64,000 nt of DNA from Serilophus lunatus (Eukaryota; Chordata; Aves; Passeriformes; Eurylaimidae): NCBI GenBank assembly GCA_013399895.1, contig VXBA01002150.1, forward strand, positions 310,001 through 374,000, in the 5' to 3' direction. Made by a program: the position numbers and the translations under genes. Within the stretch, counting starts at the first letter, position 1. Every line of letters begins with the position of its first letter. Below, piece by piece: positions 62,501 to 64,000 of the stretch. Under the pieces are notes generated by a model. It was not told the DNA's origin. It ran no database searches and saw only the letters and a program-made list of their open reading frames with translations.

Positions 62501-63866
62501 CAGGCATTGGCCAACAGTGAAATCACTCTTTATCAGACTCTTGTTCAAACCTGGCTGTTTGATTTGTTTGAATTGCGGCCATTCAATTCTAACCAAAGAT
62601 GTGTTTGCCCCATATTCTATCTAGAGGTGACTACATCTTACAGAGAAAAATCCCTTCAGCCTTTGGCCATGTTCCCACAGCCTGGGAAGCACAACTCAGC
62701 TGCAGGATGAGCTCCCTTTTAAGGAGAATTTCTAAGCAAGGGGCGCTGTAGGTTTATTATATGATACCAATGAGTGGTTGAGTGATAAAGTTACTTTTGT
62801 GACTTTTTTTATTCTAAATACTTTAGAATATATTTTTATTTTGGTGCATAGATGTTAAACATGAGGATTAAAGATGTGATGATTAAAGGCTAAATCTTGT
62901 AACTTTGCTTTAAAGTGCACTGACAGAGGTGATGATGAGCAGTAAAGAAGATTTCACTGTCATGCTTGTGAGCCACACTATAAAAGCAGCTTGCTGCCAT
63001 CAGTCTGCCTGCTCAATCAATACTTGTATAAATATCTTTTCCTGAGAGATGAACACAAGGCACTGCCCTGTTCATTGCTGGAAGTGGTGCCAGTGAGCCA
63101 AGACAATGGGATGAGGACAGTGGCCTTTAGTCACCAAGGCAGAGATTCCAGAACCATTTATGCATTTGCACCAAAGAAACACTCCTTTGCACTTCCCTGT
63201 GGCCCTTGCTACAAGCACAGCAGCCACTCTCATTGAAAGCCAGAGCACATTTCAATAAAAAAACACACTAAAAAGGATTAATGTTACTCACTTTGATGGA
63301 GGAATAAACTCCTATTTCTAATCTTTATTTTGTGACAGAGCGATTGATTTCTTCCCTGTGTGGTTTGGGGCTGGCATTGCTCCCAAATCCATCTGTGTTG
63401 CCTACAGCTCCCACTGCTCTAATCTCTTCAGGTTACTTTGCAGCTTGATTAGGTCCTGCTGTGTGTGTGTTAGACCCCCCTCAGCAGAGCTGTCACCTGT
63501 GCATTTGATCACAGTTGAATTCCAACTGTAAGAAACACCCAACAAAGCCATGTCATGTAGGGAACAGAGTTGTTTGGGTTCCTGTTGCTATAGCTACGAT
63601 GTCTGAAAAAAAAAAAAAAAAAAGCTTGGGAAGCCCTGGCTGAAATTTAGCAGGATGTGGCCTTGCTTAAAAGAGACTTCATTGTAAGGATGAAAGTAGA
63701 TCTGTGAGCCCCTGGTGATCCCATCAGCTCTAGTCCAGGAGTCACTGCTGAAAGGGGCAAGTGTCCAAGTCTGAGAATCCTGTAGTTTCCTGCATTTCAT
63801 ATTCACTTCTGCTTTGAATTCATTATGTGGTAAAGGGCAATATTTTCTACTGATAATTTCCTGCCT
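56563..63866. other. Intergenic region downstream of OMA1, part 3
   Basis: No gene recognised. Contains an unusually long open frame at 59760-60347 (+) with no recognisable domain, a T-run near 61.95 kb, a TATA-to-AATAAA unit at 62979-63259 and an A18 tract at 63606-63623. Confidence 0.65.
63606..63623. repeat. Poly(A) tract, 18 bases
   Basis: Eighteen consecutive A. No processed-gene sequence is recognisable upstream, so it is treated as a simple repeat. Confidence 0.8.
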
Positions 63867-64000
63867 TATCATGGAATCACAGAATGGTTTGGGTTAGGAA
63901 GGACTTAAAGCTCATGTTGTTCCACCCCCTGCCACGAGCAGGGACACCTTCCACTGTCCCAGGTTGCTCGAATCCCTGTCCAACCTGGCCAAGCATCTCT
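63867..64000 (-). mobile_element. CR1 LINE fragment, minus orientation, cut by the window edge
   Basis: The + strand is the reverse complement of a CR1 3' end: ATGGAATCACAGAATGGTTT, GGGTTAGGAAGGACTTAAAG, GCCACGAGCAGGGACACCTT and TCCAACCTGGCCAAGCATCT. Same subfamily type as the copy at 56.3 kb. The element continues beyond the right edge. Confidence 0.93.

Noticed and set aside
62991..63236. 81-codon frame as a small secreted protein
   Set aside because: It begins at TTG rather than ATG, and the first ATG of the putative transcript (63049) is in another frame and stops after 15 codons.
63500..63623. Processed pseudogene suggested by the A18 tract
   Set aside because: No gene-like sequence or polyadenylation signal immediately upstream, and no target-site duplication seen.
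33641..64000. CRISPR array, tRNA, rRNA or prokaryotic-type systems
   Set aside because: The DNA is plainly vertebrate nuclear. No regularly spaced repeats, cloverleaf genes or bacterial gene organisation were seen.

Overview
The window looks like nuclear DNA from a bird. Three decayed CR1 retrotransposon 3' tails of the avian type are present (about 16.6, 56.3 and 63.9 kb). Introns are short to moderate, and the gene order is that of the vertebrate MYSM1-TACSTD2-OMA1 block (human 1p32). The species cannot be told from the sequence alone. A non-avian reptile is possible but less likely, because the OMA1 gene is so compact.

Layout. 1-4.4 kb: the last six coding exons of MYSM1 (+ strand), encoding the JAMM/MPN+ deubiquitinase domain and the C-terminus, followed by a probable 3' UTR to about 6.8 kb. 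6.8-16.6 kb: intergenic. At 10.06-10.31 kb it holds a broken TACSTD2 (TROP2) copy, reduced to a signal peptide and the first cysteine motif with a frameshift, in the syntenic position and orientation. 16.6-16.85 kb: CR1 fragment. 17.2-17.9 kb: CpG island with a YY1-type element, the OMA1 promoter and non-coding first exon. 18.2-32.5 kb: complete OMA1 (+ strand), eight coding exons, predicted 528 aa, all splice sites canonical and all phases consistent. 32.5-33.6 kb: OMA1 3' UTR and polyadenylation signals. 33.6-64 kb: about 30 kb in which no convincing gene was found. By synteny it should lead towards the far 5' end of DAB1.

MYSM1 (histone H2A deubiquitinase, nucleus) and OMA1 (stress-activated zinc protease of the mitochondrial inner membrane) are functionally unrelated neighbours held together by old synteny. 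The points most worth checking are the decayed TACSTD2 locus, a 72-nt in-frame candidate cassette exon in the last OMA1 intron that is absent from the human protein as I recall it, and a diverged 160-bp direct duplication that brackets the last OMA1 exon.
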